Source: Cumulibacter manganitolerans
GTDB taxonomy: Bacteria; Actinomycetota; Actinomycetes; Mycobacteriales; Antricoccaceae
Reading direction: 5' to 3'
NCBI RefSeq assembly: GCF_009602465.1
Contig: NZ_WBKP01000023.1
Span: forward strand, 1 to 52,223
Length of the DNA: 52,223 nucleotides
Shown here: piece by piece, positions 9,329 through 17,160 of the stretch
Layout: every line of letters starts with the position of its first letter
Position numbering within the stretch: position 1 is the first letter of the stretch
The notes under the pieces: model-generated
What the model was told of the DNA's origin: nothing
What the model saw: only the letters and a program-made list of their open reading frames with translations
Database searches by the model: none
Position numbers and translations under genes: made by a program

Positions 9329-10288
9329 ATGAGTGCTTCACCTGGCCGATGGCCGCTCCCCTCGCCGCTCGGCATCATCCAGGCGCCCATGGGTCCGGTC
9401 TCCGGACCCGAGCTGTGCGCGGCCGTCGCCGATGCGGGCGGCGTCGGGATGCTGGCGGCCACCTGGCTGCCGCCCGCGCTGCTGACCCGTTCGGTGGAGG
9501 CCGTGCGCGCCCGCACCGACGGTACGTTCGGCGCGAACTTCGTGCTCGAGTTCGACGTCCACGCCGGCCTCCTCCAGGCCATCGAGCTCGGGATCCCCGT
9601 CATATCGACGTTCTGGGGCGATCCGACCGAGGCGGCACGCCTCGTCTCGCCGTCCTCGGCGCTGCATCTGCACACGGTCGGCAGCGTGGAGGACGCCAAG
9701 ACCGCAGAGCAGGCAGGCGTCGACGTGCTGGTCGCCCAGGGCGTGGAGGCCGGCGGCCACGTGTACGGGACGCAGCCGCTGCACCGGCTGCTCGCCGACA
9801 TCGTGGCGGCCTGCGAGCTGCCGGTGATCGCCGCCGGGGGCATCGCCACCGCGGACGACGTGGCCGCGGTCGTCCGTCTCGGCGCGTGCGGGGTGTGGGT
9901 CGGCACCCGCTTCGTCGTCGCCTCCGAGGCCCGCGCGCACCCGGCGTACCAGCGGGCGATCGTCGACGCCGGGCCGGACGCGACGGTCTGGACCGCAGAC
10001 TGCTTCGACTCGTCGTGGAAGGACGCGCCGCACCGGGTACTGCGCAACGCCACCGTGGAGACGTACCTGCGTGACGGCGTGCGGGCCGGGCGTGACCCGA
10101 TCGCCGCCACGCCGAACGGCGCACCGGTTCCGCGCTACGACGACCGGCCGCCGGTGAGCGGCATGACCGGCGAGATCGGCGAGATGGCGCTGTACGCCGG
10201 CTGCGGAGCCGAGCGGATCACCGGCGTGCAGCCCGCCGCGGACATCGTCGCCGATCTGGCGCGGGGATTGGTGATCGCCGACGCATGA
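9329..10288 (+). CDS. Nitronate monooxygenase family flavoprotein
   Basis: TIM-barrel FMN enzyme of the nitronate monooxygenase / 2-nitropropane dioxygenase family, which oxidises alkyl nitronates. Residues 14-22 (LGIIQAPMG) are the usual N-terminal strand. VAQGVEAGGHVYG (about 133-145) contains the family's EAGGH block with the candidate catalytic His. The phosphate-binding pair is AAGGIATADDVAA (about 169-181) and GVWVGTRFV (about 189-197). The 319-residue length is usual. It is divergent from narK, so it may be part of a nitrogen-oxide theme, but the true substrate is unknown and FabK-like relatives look similar. Confidence 0.87.
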   Translation: MSASPGRWPLPSPLGIIQAPMGPVSGPELCAAVADAGGVGMLAATWLPPALLTRSVEAVRARTDGTFGANFVLEFDVHAGLLQAIELGIPVISTFWGDPTEAARLVSPSSALHLHTVGSVEDAKTAEQAGVDVLVAQGVEAGGHVYGTQPLHRLLADIVAACELPVIAAGGIATADDVAAVVRLGACGVWVGTRFVVASEARAHPAYQRAIVDAGPDATVWTADCFDSSWKDAPHRVLRNATVETYLRDGVRAGRDPIAATPNGAPVPRYDDRPPVSGMTGEIGEMALYAGCGAERITGVQPAADIVADLARGLVIADA

Positions 10289-10329
10289 CGCCTTGCATGA
10301 CGTCATAGATGGCGTTACGGTTGGCGCCA
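10286..10329 (+). promoter_or_regulatory. Four 8-bp boxes at 12-bp spacing before the first RHH gene
   Basis: Boxes TGACGCCT (10286), TGACGTCA (10298), TGGCGTTA (10310) and TGGCGCCA (10322) start exactly 12 bp apart and fit TGRCGYYW. The first overlaps the stop codon of the preceding gene and the last ends on the A of the ATG at 10329. A similar array precedes the paralogous gene at 17918. RHH repressors such as MetJ bind tandem 8-bp boxes, so this is a plausible autoregulatory operator. A -10-like element (CATAGAT, 10304-10310) lies within it. Binding is inferred, not shown. Confidence 0.55.
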
Positions 10330-11162
10330 TGGATATTTCGAACTATCTCGGCAAAGTACGCGAGGGCTTCGACGCCGCTACCTCGCTGGCCGATGATCGC
10401 ACCCAGGATGTGGCGTCGCGCGTGGCGTCAACGGTGGAGCCGTCCGTGCGCCTCGCGCTCATCGAGGCGATCTCGGACGCCACGAATGAGATCAACGACG
10501 AGCTGGCCACTGCCGATGTCAGCATGACGCTGGTCGCGGGCAACCCCGAGTTCGTCATCGACGAGCACGGCATCTCCGTGGCCCAGCTCGCGTCGTACGA
10601 CGAGACGGACGACGACTCGTCCGCCGAGCCCGAGGGCGAGGGCGAACCGGAGCCGGAGGCGGGGGACGAGGACGACGACGAGTCGCTGGTCCGGTTCTCT
10701 CTGCGGCTGCCCAAGTGGGCCAAGGACAAGGTCGACCGCCGGGCCGAGAAGGAGGGCATGTCGACCAACGCCTACCTGACCGAGCTCATCGTGAGCCAGG
10801 TGGCGCGGCGGCGCGGTCCTCGCGGCGGCGGTCCCGGCTTCGGGCCCGGCCCCCAGGGTGGGTCGGGGTTCGGCCGCGGCTACGGACCCCGGCGCGGCGG
10901 CCCGGGCTTCGGCCCCGGACGCCCGGGCTTCGGCCCGCGCGGGGACTTCGGGCCCGGCGTCGACCCCGAGATGCTGAGGCAGCTGGGCCGGATGCTCGCG
11001 CGCGGCCTCGGCGAGCCGGGTGGACCGCGCGGGCGGCGTCGTCCCGACGGCCGCGGCCACGAGGGGGGCCACGGGCACGGGCCGGACTGTCACGGACATC
11101 GCCACCACCACGGCGGCGAGCGTGGCTCGCGGGGTCCGGCGGATCCGCGAGACGACGGCTGA
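10329..11162 (+). CDS. Ribbon-helix-helix protein with Gly- and His-rich tail
   Basis: 277-residue protein with four parts: a helical N-terminal region (1-62) beginning MDISNYL, a short beta-like stretch, a strongly acidic linker (about 91-119), and an Arc/HicB-type RHH motif at about 121-160 (VRFSLRLPKWAKDKVDRR, then GMSTNAYLTELIVSQVARR). The last 115 residues are a GFGP-type Gly/Pro/Arg-rich tail ending in a His cluster (HGHGPDCHGHRHHHGG). The start was chosen by alignment with its paralogue at 17918; an in-frame ATG at 10293 is less likely. No toxin gene is adjacent, so an antitoxin role is doubtful. It is likely a DNA-binding regulator; the His tail could bind metal. Confidence 0.85.
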   Translation: MDISNYLGKVREGFDAATSLADDRTQDVASRVASTVEPSVRLALIEAISDATNEINDELATADVSMTLVAGNPEFVIDEHGISVAQLASYDETDDDSSAEPEGEGEPEPEAGDEDDDESLVRFSLRLPKWAKDKVDRRAEKEGMSTNAYLTELIVSQVARRRGPRGGGPGFGPGPQGGSGFGRGYGPRRGGPGFGPGRPGFGPRGDFGPGVDPEMLRQLGRMLARGLGEPGGPRGRRRPDGRGHEGGHGHGPDCHGHRHHHGGERGSRGPADPRDDG

Positions 11163-11211
11163 AGGCGCGGCGACCGCCCGGACGCTCCGGGTCGAGGGGC
11201 GAGGCGACGGC

Positions 11212-11674
11212 CTAGGAGACGTAGGAACGCGCCTTGCCGTCGAGCTGCATGTGATCCAACGCGCGGTAGCCGCGTTCCACATGCGGCGGCACGACGGCTC
11301 GGTCGCGCAGCACCCAGGGGATCCCGGCTGGCGGTGACGACGGCGAGTCGAGGGTGGCGATCGAGCTGGTCCGCGGCCGCGGTCAGGGCGCCGGGGTCGT
11401 ACCAGGTGTCGTCGTCGCAGAATGCGACATAGGGCGTCCTCGCGCGTGCCACACCGAGGTTCCGACCCACCGCTCCCAGGTTCTCGCCCGGCGTGATCAG
11501 GGTCGCGTCGGGGTGCCGGTCGGCCACCATCTCGGCCGTGCCGTCGGTGGAACCGTTGTCGATCACGATGATCGGCGGTTGCTCGGGCAGCCCCTCGAGG
11601 CGCGTCAATGCCCGGTCCGCCTCCGCGCGACGGTTGTGGGTGATCATCACCGCGGTGACTCGGCGTTCGGACAT
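11212..11674 (-). pseudogene. Remnant of a family 2 glycosyltransferase (internal deletion plus frameshift)
   Basis: From ATG 11674 the frame reads a normal GT2 N-terminus: MSERRVTAVMITHNRR, IIVIDNGSTDGTAE, a NLGAVGRNLG loop and the metal-binding FCDDDTWYDPG (DDD/DxD). At about residue 110, just after the LAVVTA strand, the sequence jumps. A different frame on the same strand then reads AGIPWVLRDRAVVPPHVE and ends at the TAG at 11212-11214, which looks like the far C-terminus of such enzymes. Roughly 140 middle residues are missing and the frame is shifted, so the gene should be inactive. The fragment sits between the RHH gene and the DUF1707 gene. Confidence 0.7.
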
Positions 11675-11844
11675 CTTTCCCCCCTCGAGGGTCTTGGCTC
11701 GACCTCTCCCCTCAGTACCCCCGTGGTCGTCCGACAAACGACGTCGGCCCGGCCGCCGTCGACAGGCTGTGCACAGGCCGGCTTGGGCCCTCGCACAGCC
11801 GGCGCCCCTAGTTTCTAGCCATCCCGTTCGAGTAAGGAAGCTTG

Positions 11845-12411
11845 ATGAACGACTCTCCGTTGGAACCCGGCCGCCTGCGCATCGGCGACGCCGAGCGGCA
11901 GCAGACGGCCGATCGGCTGGCCACGGCCCACGCCCTCGGGCAGCTCGACGTCGACGAGTTCCATGAACGCGTCGAGGCCGCGCATGCGGGCCGTACCCAG
12001 GACGATCTCGATGTTCTGGTGCGTGACCTCCCCGGCTCCGCGCAGCTGACCGACCCGTCGTCCGGCCGGCTTCGCGGTCGGGCGCGGGCGGCCGGCGCGA
12101 TGCTCGGCCAGGTGCCGCGAGCGGTCTGGGTGGTGCTCGCCGCGGCGCTGGCCGCGCTGACGATCGCCGCGGTGGCCTTCGACGACGGGCCGCGGGAGTG
12201 GCGTGGCGGCCGCGGGGGACCGATGGGCGATCGCATGCGCGATCGGATGGGCGATCGGCTGGGCGCCGGGCACGCGCAGGTCGCCGACCACGGTGCGGCC
12301 TGGGGGTTCTTCGGCGGAGCGCTCACCGTGCTCGGGCTGATCGCGCTCGCCGCGACCGGGTACGTCGTCGTACGCCGGGTGCGGGCACGGCGCAGCCGGT
12401 CACACGCGTAG
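11845..12411 (+). CDS. DUF1707 membrane protein
   Basis: 188-residue protein with an N-terminal DUF1707 domain (about 8-60): LRIGDAERQQTADRLATAHA, then GQLDVDEFHERVEAAHAGRT. Two hydrophobic segments follow, about residues 90-111 and 152-172, separated by an Arg/Gly/Asp-rich loop with a GDRMRDRMGDRLG repeat; a short Arg-rich tail ends the protein. ATG 11845 is preferred over the TTG at 11842 because an AAGGAAG ribosome site lies just upstream. DUF1707 domains are common in actinobacteria, often with membrane segments or DUF4097-type partners; their function is not known. It ends 12 bp inside the convergent gene. A paralogue is at 19644. Confidence 0.88.
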   Translation: MNDSPLEPGRLRIGDAERQQTADRLATAHALGQLDVDEFHERVEAAHAGRTQDDLDVLVRDLPGSAQLTDPSSGRLRGRARAAGAMLGQVPRAVWVVLAAALAALTIAAVAFDDGPREWRGGRGGPMGDRMRDRMGDRLGAGHAQVADHGAAWGFFGGALTVLGLIALAATGYVVVRRVRARRSRSHA

Positions 12412-12858
12412 CGCGCGACCTGCGACGAGGCGCCGGCGACCACGCCGGCGCCTCGTCGCGACAGCGCCGGCGATGGCCAACGGCACCGCGCACACCTCCG
12501 CGACCATGGAGAGCACCTTGCCCGATGCCGCCCACGTGGGCTCGTACAGGTCCGGCAGCGGACCGATCGGACCGATGTCGACGTAGGTGTACGCGATCAC
12601 CGCGATGGCAGCGATCCCGGCGACCACAGCAGCGACGGCGAAGGCGAGCGGTCGTGGCCGCGCGATGACCCATACCGCGGCGAGGAGGGCGACGGCGGCC
12701 TGCGCCCGGAACAGGTTGCTCTCGGTGAGCAGTCCGCCGCCGGGTACCTCGTAGCGGCCGGCGACGGCGAGGTGCACGACGCCGTCCACCACCAGGGCGG
12801 CCGCGGTCAGCGCGGCGAGCGCGATCGCGCCCTGCCGCCGATCAGTATCCGTAGGCAC
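12400..12858 (-). CDS. Small membrane protein with four predicted helices
   Basis: 152-residue integral membrane protein starting at GTG 12858 (MPTDTDRRQGAIALAALTAA), 17 bp inside the end of the preceding lipoprotein gene. Four hydrophobic segments occur at about 10-30, 46-60, 65-90 and 112-130, ending in an Arg-rich cytoplasmic tail. I do not recognise a specific family, although its layout resembles small actinobacterial membrane proteins found behind COG4315 lipoproteins. It is the last gene of the sigma/anti-sigma/lipoprotein series. The same frame extends upstream to 12951, but that part lies inside the lipoprotein gene and is less likely coding. The 3' end coincides with a perfect hairpin. 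Confidence 0.75.
   Translation of the reverse strand: MPTDTDRRQGAIALAALTAAALVVDGVVHLAVAGRYEVPGGGLLTESNLFRAQAAVALLAAVWVIARPRPLAFAVAAVVAGIAAIAVIAYTYVDIGPIGPLPDLYEPTWAASGKVLSMVAEVCAVPLAIAGAVATRRRRGRRRLVAGRALRV
12422..12459. terminator. Perfect 17-bp hairpin between convergent genes
   Basis: Arms GCGACGAGGCGCCGGCG (12422-12438) and its exact complement (12443-12459) flank the 4-nt loop ACCA. The hairpin lies just past the DUF1707 stop and within the last codons of the leftward membrane protein gene, encoding part of its Arg-rich tail. There is no T-tract on either side. It probably acts as a bidirectional transcription barrier between the convergent genes. Confidence 0.6.
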
Positions 12859-13399
12859 CGGTCGTCGTCCCCGATCCGCTGACCGCCTTGCCGTCGGGGG
12901 AGACCACCGTCCACAGGCCGCCGTTGAGCATCTTGCCCTGGCCGTTGGCATCGCCCGGCGCCTTGTCGCCGACGAACGTGTAGACGGGGTGGCCGTCGAC
13001 GGTCAGCTGCTTGGCGCCGTCCGAGCGGGTCGTCGACCCGAGGGGGGCGCTGATGCCGGGGGCCGACGCGGTGGAGGCCGGTGCCGGGACCGGCGGCCAG
13101 TTGGTCGCGCAGGCGCCGGTGCACGAGGACGTCGTCCCCTTGTCGCCGGCGAAGTAGTAGATCGTGCGGCCGCTGCCGTCGACGAGGATCGTGCCGAGGC
13201 TGATGGACGTCGTGTGCAGGGCCGGGGTCGACGAGCCGGAGCCCGCGCCGGAGCCGGCGCCCGAGGCGGCCGGCGTGGTGCTGCTCGACCCGTATCCGCT
13301 TCCGGAGGAACCGCAGGCGGCGAGGGTGACGGTGGCGACGGCGGTGACGAGCCCGAGCCCGACCCGGCCGAGCGGGTGCTGTGCGTGATGGATGCTCAT
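12842..13399 (-). CDS. COG4315-type secreted lipoprotein
   Basis: 185-residue lipoprotein with a signal peptide and lipobox LAAC ending at Cys29, then a Ser/Gly/Ala linker (about 30-60). Two repeats of the COG4315 / Lipoprotein_15 kind follow: GTILVDGSGRTIYYFAGDKG with CTGACATNWPPVPA (about 70-108), and LTVDGHPVYTFVGDKAPGDA with GLWTVVSPDG (about 130-172). Members of this family are anchored on the outer face of the membrane; no enzymatic role is established. It lies 32 bp after the anti-sigma factor and overlaps the next gene by 17 bp, so it is probably in the sigma factor's operon and perhaps its regulon. Confidence 0.88.
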   Translation of the reverse strand: MSIHHAQHPLGRVGLGLVTAVATVTLAACGSSGSGYGSSSTTPAASGAGSGAGSGSSTPALHTTSISLGTILVDGSGRTIYYFAGDKGTTSSCTGACATNWPPVPAPASTASAPGISAPLGSTTRSDGAKQLTVDGHPVYTFVGDKAPGDANGQGKMLNGGLWTVVSPDGKAVSGSGTTTGAYGY

Positions 13400-13431
13400 G
13401 CCCTTGCGTACGTCGCAGCCCGCGGGCCGGT

Positions 13432-14118
13432 TCAGCTGTGCAGCAAGATTTCCCCGGTCGAGGTCTGCACCTGTACCTGCTGGATCTGATCCGGCGGCAG
13501 GTCGGTGCTGCCGACGACGTGCGCGTCGCGCCCGGGCAGCACCTTCCACCGCGCGACGGTTTGCGGCGTCCCGCCCGAGTGCGGCACGACGACCAGCTCG
13601 TACGCGGCGTCCGGCGGGACGGCGTACCCGAGATAGCGGCAGTCCATCGTCAGCTCGGCGCCCCACGCGGTCTCGCGGATGCTCAGCGAGGCCTCCACGG
13701 GCGCGGCGGTGATGGTGCTCAGCGCGACCTGTCGGCCCTGCGGCGCGGGCGTGTCGTGACTGGCGACGAGCGCCGTGCCGGTGACCAGACCGGCCGCCAG
13801 CGTCGCGGCGACGGCGCCGGCCGCGACCCGCCGGCGCAGCCGGGATCGGCGCGCGGCGCGCAGGATCCCCGGCAGCAGGGTGTCCGGCAGCGGCCGGCGG
13901 ACCGGGTCGCCGGCGGCGCCGGGCCCGGGGACCTCCTCGGCGGATTCGACGCGGGCGAGCAGCCGCGGCAGCGCCGCGAGCCGCGCGACCGCCGCCTGGC
14001 AGTCCGGGCATTCCTCGAGGTGCGAGCGGTATGCCGCCCGGTCGTCCTCGGTGAGCGCACCGAGCACGTACGCCGCGTCGTACGACGCGAAGGGGTGCGG
14101 CTGCGGTGCGGACGTCAT
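13432..14118 (-). CDS. RskA-like anti-sigma factor
   Basis: 228-residue single-pass membrane protein. The cytoplasmic N-terminus has the zinc-binding anti-sigma motif: H33, C37 and C40 in SHLEECPDCQ, preceded by ALGALTEDDRAAY-like sequence that matches RskA/RslA proteins. One transmembrane helix lies at about 98-120, followed by an extracytoplasmic domain typical of RskA (about 125-228). It would hold the sigma factor encoded just upstream inactive until proteolysed. Start and stop of the two genes overlap by 4 bp (ATGA), the usual coupling for sigma/anti-sigma pairs. Confidence 0.92.
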   Translation of the reverse strand: MTSAPQPHPFASYDAAYVLGALTEDDRAAYRSHLEECPDCQAAVARLAALPRLLARVESAEEVPGPGAAGDPVRRPLPDTLLPGILRAARRSRLRRRVAAGAVAATLAAGLVTGTALVASHDTPAPQGRQVALSTITAAPVEASLSIRETAWGAELTMDCRYLGYAVPPDAAYELVVVPHSGGTPQTVARWKVLPGRDAHVVGSTDLPPDQIQQVQVQTSTGEILLHS

Positions 14119-14645
14119 GGCGTCACTCCGATCTCACGCAGCGCGAGCTGTAGCGCCTCGAGGGCGTAATGGGCGCGCGACTTCACCGTGCCCTCGGGGA
14201 TCCCGAGCCGCCGCGCCGCCTCGGCGGTGGTGCAGCCGTCGTAGTAGCACAGCTGCAGCACCGAGCGGTGCGCCGGCGTCAGCCGGTCGAGGGCCTCGGC
14301 GACGACCAGGCGCTCGAGGAGGTCCTCGACCGCCCCGGTCTGCGCCGGATCCGACGGGTCGGCGGTCAGCTCCGCGGTGCCCTCCGACCGTCCGTCGTGC
14401 CGCCACTGGTCGATGACGATCCTCCGCGCCACGGTGAACAGCCAGGACCGCACGGATCCGCGCCGCTGCGCGAGGATCTCCGGACGTCGCCACGCGCGGA
14501 GCATCGTCTCCTGGACGACGTCCTCGGCGCGCGCGGCGTCGCCGTGGACGAGCGGGACGACGAACGACCACAGCGCCGCGCCGTGCTCGGCGAACAGCGC
14601 GCGCAGCAGGCGCTCGTCCTCGTTCACGTGGGCGCTCACGTCCAT
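14115..14645 (-). CDS. ECF-type RNA polymerase sigma factor
   Basis: Extracytoplasmic-function sigma factor of about 176 residues. Region 2 includes VVQETMLRAWRRPEIL and WLFTVARRIVIDQWR; region 4 includes ALDRLTPAHRSVLQLCYYDG and the helix-turn-helix AEAARRLGIPEGTVKSRAHY. With the adjacent RskA-like factor it resembles the SigK/RskA class. ATG 14645 is taken as start; GTG 14636 (MNEDERLL) is a good alternative. A weak ECF-like promoter, GTGAACC then CGTAA about 16 bp on (14648-14674, leftward), would fit a nearly leaderless message starting near 14640 and favour the GTG. Confidence 0.93.
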   Translation of the reverse strand: MDVSAHVNEDERLLRALFAEHGAALWSFVVPLVHGDAARAEDVVQETMLRAWRRPEILAQRRGSVRSWLFTVARRIVIDQWRHDGRSEGTAELTADPSDPAQTGAVEDLLERLVVAEALDRLTPAHRSVLQLCYYDGCTTAEAARRLGIPEGTVKSRAHYALEALQLALREIGVTP

Positions 14646-14885
14646 CCTTACGTCGCGCGGCCGCGAATGGTTCACCGTCCCTCGAGAAGCTCATCCTGGC
14701 ACCGACCGCCCCGCGGCGTCACTGAGCTGGGAAGCGACCGGCCGGCGGACGGGCGCGACTATGACGAGCCATCACGATTTCCCCGCCGCCTCTGCGCGGG
14801 GGTGCGACGGCAGTGGGCGGCCCCGACGGCCGTGGACCGGGTCGACAGTGCAGGAACTGGCCGTCGCGGACGTAGACTTCCGGTC

Positions 14886-15722
14886 ATGGGAATGCTGTGT
14901 GCCGTGGTGTTCAACCGCAGTGGACAGCTCTACTACTACGACCCCGACGGGCATGAGGTCGCCGTGGGCGACTACGTCCTGGTGCCGGTCGGTGACCAGC
15001 CGGAGATGGCCGAGGTCGTCTGGGCCGCCGAGTGGGTGGGCGACGACACGAGCGGATTCGAGAAGGTCGTCGGCAAGGCGAGCCCCGCCGACGCCAAGCG
15101 GTCCGCGCTGGTGCGCAAGCTCAAGGCCCGCGCCCGGGTGGCGGCCAAGCGCCTCGTGCGCGACCACGACCTGCCGATGAAGATCGTCGGCGTCGACGTG
15201 ACGGTCGCGCCGGGTGCGGCGTACGCCGAGGTGGTGACGATCTACTTCTCGGCGCCGCACCGCGTCGACTTCCGCGCGCTGGTGCGCGACCTCGGCGCGA
15301 CCCTCGAGTCCCGGATCGAGCTGCGCCAGGTGTCCGCGCGCGACGAGCTGAAGCTGCAGGGCTCGATCGGCTCGTGCGGCCGCGACACGTGCTGCTCGAC
15401 CTTCCTGAAGGACTTCGAGCCGGTGACGCTGCGGATGGTCCGCGACCAGGACCTGCCGCTGAACCCGATGCGGATCTCCGGCGCGTGCGGGCGGCTGATG
15501 TGCTGCCTGAAGTACGAGCACCCGCTGTACCAGGACTACAAGAAGCGGGCGCCGAGCCACGGCTCGTGCGTGGACACCGCGCAGGGCACCGGCCGCGTGG
15601 TCGGGCACAGCGTGCCGGAGGACGCGGTCGTCGTACGGCTGGACGCCGACGGGTCGCGGGTCACCTGCCCGGTCGCGTCGGTGTGCGCCTCGCGCAAGGC
15701 CTACGACTCGCGCCCGAAGTAG
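14886..15722 (+). CDS. ricT: RicT/YaaT-like PSP1 domain protein
   Basis: 278-residue protein of the PSP1 (YaaT/RicT) family. In Bacillus this protein joins RicA and RicF in a complex with Fe-S clusters that affects RNA maturation with RNase Y; the actinobacterial role is less known. Visible family blocks are the N-terminal FNRSGQLYYYDP, the central basic helix (RKLKARARVAAKRLVRDHDL), and two cysteine-rich motifs, GSCGRDTCCSTFL (about 160-172) and GACGRLMCCLKYEHP (about 198-212). The ATG at 14886 begins MGMLCAVVF, the usual start; longer upstream frames are not supported. It stands alone, 7 bp before an MFS gene. Confidence 0.9.
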   Translation: MGMLCAVVFNRSGQLYYYDPDGHEVAVGDYVLVPVGDQPEMAEVVWAAEWVGDDTSGFEKVVGKASPADAKRSALVRKLKARARVAAKRLVRDHDLPMKIVGVDVTVAPGAAYAEVVTIYFSAPHRVDFRALVRDLGATLESRIELRQVSARDELKLQGSIGSCGRDTCCSTFLKDFEPVTLRMVRDQDLPLNPMRISGACGRLMCCLKYEHPLYQDYKKRAPSHGSCVDTAQGTGRVVGHSVPEDAVVVRLDADGSRVTCPVASVCASRKAYDSRPK

Positions 15723-15729
15723 CGCCGCG

Positions 15730-17160
15730 GTGAGCAGGCCGGCCGGGGTCACCCTTGCCTCGCCGACTGGGCGCGCGGTGCTGGTGGCCGCGATCCTCGG
15801 ATCCGGGATGGCGATGCTCGACGCGACGGTCGTCAACGTGGCGCTGCGCGCCATCGGCGCGGATCTGGGCGCCTCGATGGCCGACCTGCAGTGGATCACC
15901 AACGGCTACCTGTTGAGCCTGGCATCGCTGATCCTGATCGGCGGGTCGCTGGGTGACCGGCTGGGACGGCGCCGGGTGTTCACGATCGGGGTGGCAGGGT
16001 TCGCGGTGGCCTCGCTGCTGTGCGGCCTCGCGCTCAACGCGCCGATGCTGGTAGTCGCGCGGGTGCTGCAGGGCGTCGCGGGAGCACTCCTGACACCGGG
16101 CAGCCTGGCGATGATCCAGGGGTCCTTCGTGCCGGACGACCGCGCGAAGGCGATCGGGGCGTGGACGGGCCTTGGCGGCATCGCGACCGCGATCGGGCCG
16201 TTCCTGGGCGGCTGGCTGGTCGAGGCGGTGAGCTGGCGGTGGGTGTTCCTGATTAACGTGCCCATCGGCGTGCTGACATTGGTCGCCGCGCGGCGCGTTC
16301 CCGAGAGCCGCAATCCGGAGCGGGTGGCCGGCTTCGACGTGAGCGGGGCGGTGCTCGGCGGGGCGGGGCTCGCCGGCATCACCTACGCGCTGATCGAGCT
16401 GAGCGAGCGGCCGCTGACCGCGCTGATAGCTCTCGGTATCGGGCTCGTCGCGGCGGCCGGATTCGTGCTGAACGAGGTCCGCTCCGCGCACCCGATGATG
16501 CCGCTGCGGCTGTTCGCCGACCACCAGTTCAGCGCCGCGAACGCGATCACCCTGCTCGTGTACGCGGCGCTCGGCTCGGTGCTCTTCTTCGTCGTCCTGC
16601 AGCTGCAGACCGCCGCCGGCTACAGCCCGCTGCAGGCCGGTGCCGCCACGTTGCCGATCACGGTGGTGATGCTGCTGCTCGCCGCCCAGGGCGGGGCGCT
16701 CGCCACCCGGATCGGCCCGCGCCTGCCGATGACCGTCGGCCCGCTGCTGTGCGCGGTCGGCACGTGGTGGCTGTCGGGGATCGGCCCCGGCATCGCGTAC
16801 TGGCGCGGCGTCGCGCTGCCGCTGGTGGTCTTCGGTCTCGGGCTCGCGGCGATGGTGGCGCCGCTGACCGCGACGGTGCTCGCCGCGGCGCCGAACGCGT
16901 TCGCGGGCATCGCGTCGGGCATCAACAACGCCACCGCCCGCGCCGGCACGTTGCTCGCGGTGTCGGCCCTACCGCTGCTGGTGGGCCTCTCCGGCGACGA
17001 CTACGCCCGCCCGGAGGTGTTCTCGGCGGGCTACCGCCGCGCGATGCTGATCTGCACGGGGCTGCTGGCCGCCGGGGCCGTGCTGGCGGCGGTGACGATC
17101 CGCAACCGGCCGCGCCGGGAGGCGCCGGCTCAGGCCGAGAGCCAGGGAGCGACGGGGTAG
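15730..17160 (+). CDS. DHA2-family MFS drug exporter (EmrB/QacA type)
   Basis: 476-residue transporter with about 14 hydrophobic helices, expected to export drugs or metabolites by proton antiport. The first helix carries LDATVVNVALRAIG, the D1 motif of DHA2 transporters; GGSLGDRLGRRRVF is MFS motif A (about 72-85); and GVAGALLTPGSLAMIQG with WRWVFLINVPIG is motif C and the following loop. It starts at GTG 15730, 7 bp after ricT. The last 31 bp overlap the end of the convergent gene. Substrate is unknown and no dedicated regulator is adjacent. Confidence 0.92.
   Translation: MSRPAGVTLASPTGRAVLVAAILGSGMAMLDATVVNVALRAIGADLGASMADLQWITNGYLLSLASLILIGGSLGDRLGRRRVFTIGVAGFAVASLLCGLALNAPMLVVARVLQGVAGALLTPGSLAMIQGSFVPDDRAKAIGAWTGLGGIATAIGPFLGGWLVEAVSWRWVFLINVPIGVLTLVAARRVPESRNPERVAGFDVSGAVLGGAGLAGITYALIELSERPLTALIALGIGLVAAAGFVLNEVRSAHPMMPLRLFADHQFSAANAITLLVYAALGSVLFFVVLQLQTAAGYSPLQAGAATLPITVVMLLLAAQGGALATRIGPRLPMTVGPLLCAVGTWWLSGIGPGIAYWRGVALPLVVFGLGLAAMVAPLTATVLAAAPNAFAGIASGINNATARAGTLLAVSALPLLVGLSGDDYARPEVFSAGYRRAMLICTGLLAAGAVLAAVTIRNRPRREAPAQAESQGATG

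Noticed and set aside
10293-10328. Upstream ATG extending the first RHH protein by 12 residues
   Set aside because: The paralogue aligns from MDISNYL, and the extension would overlap the box array.
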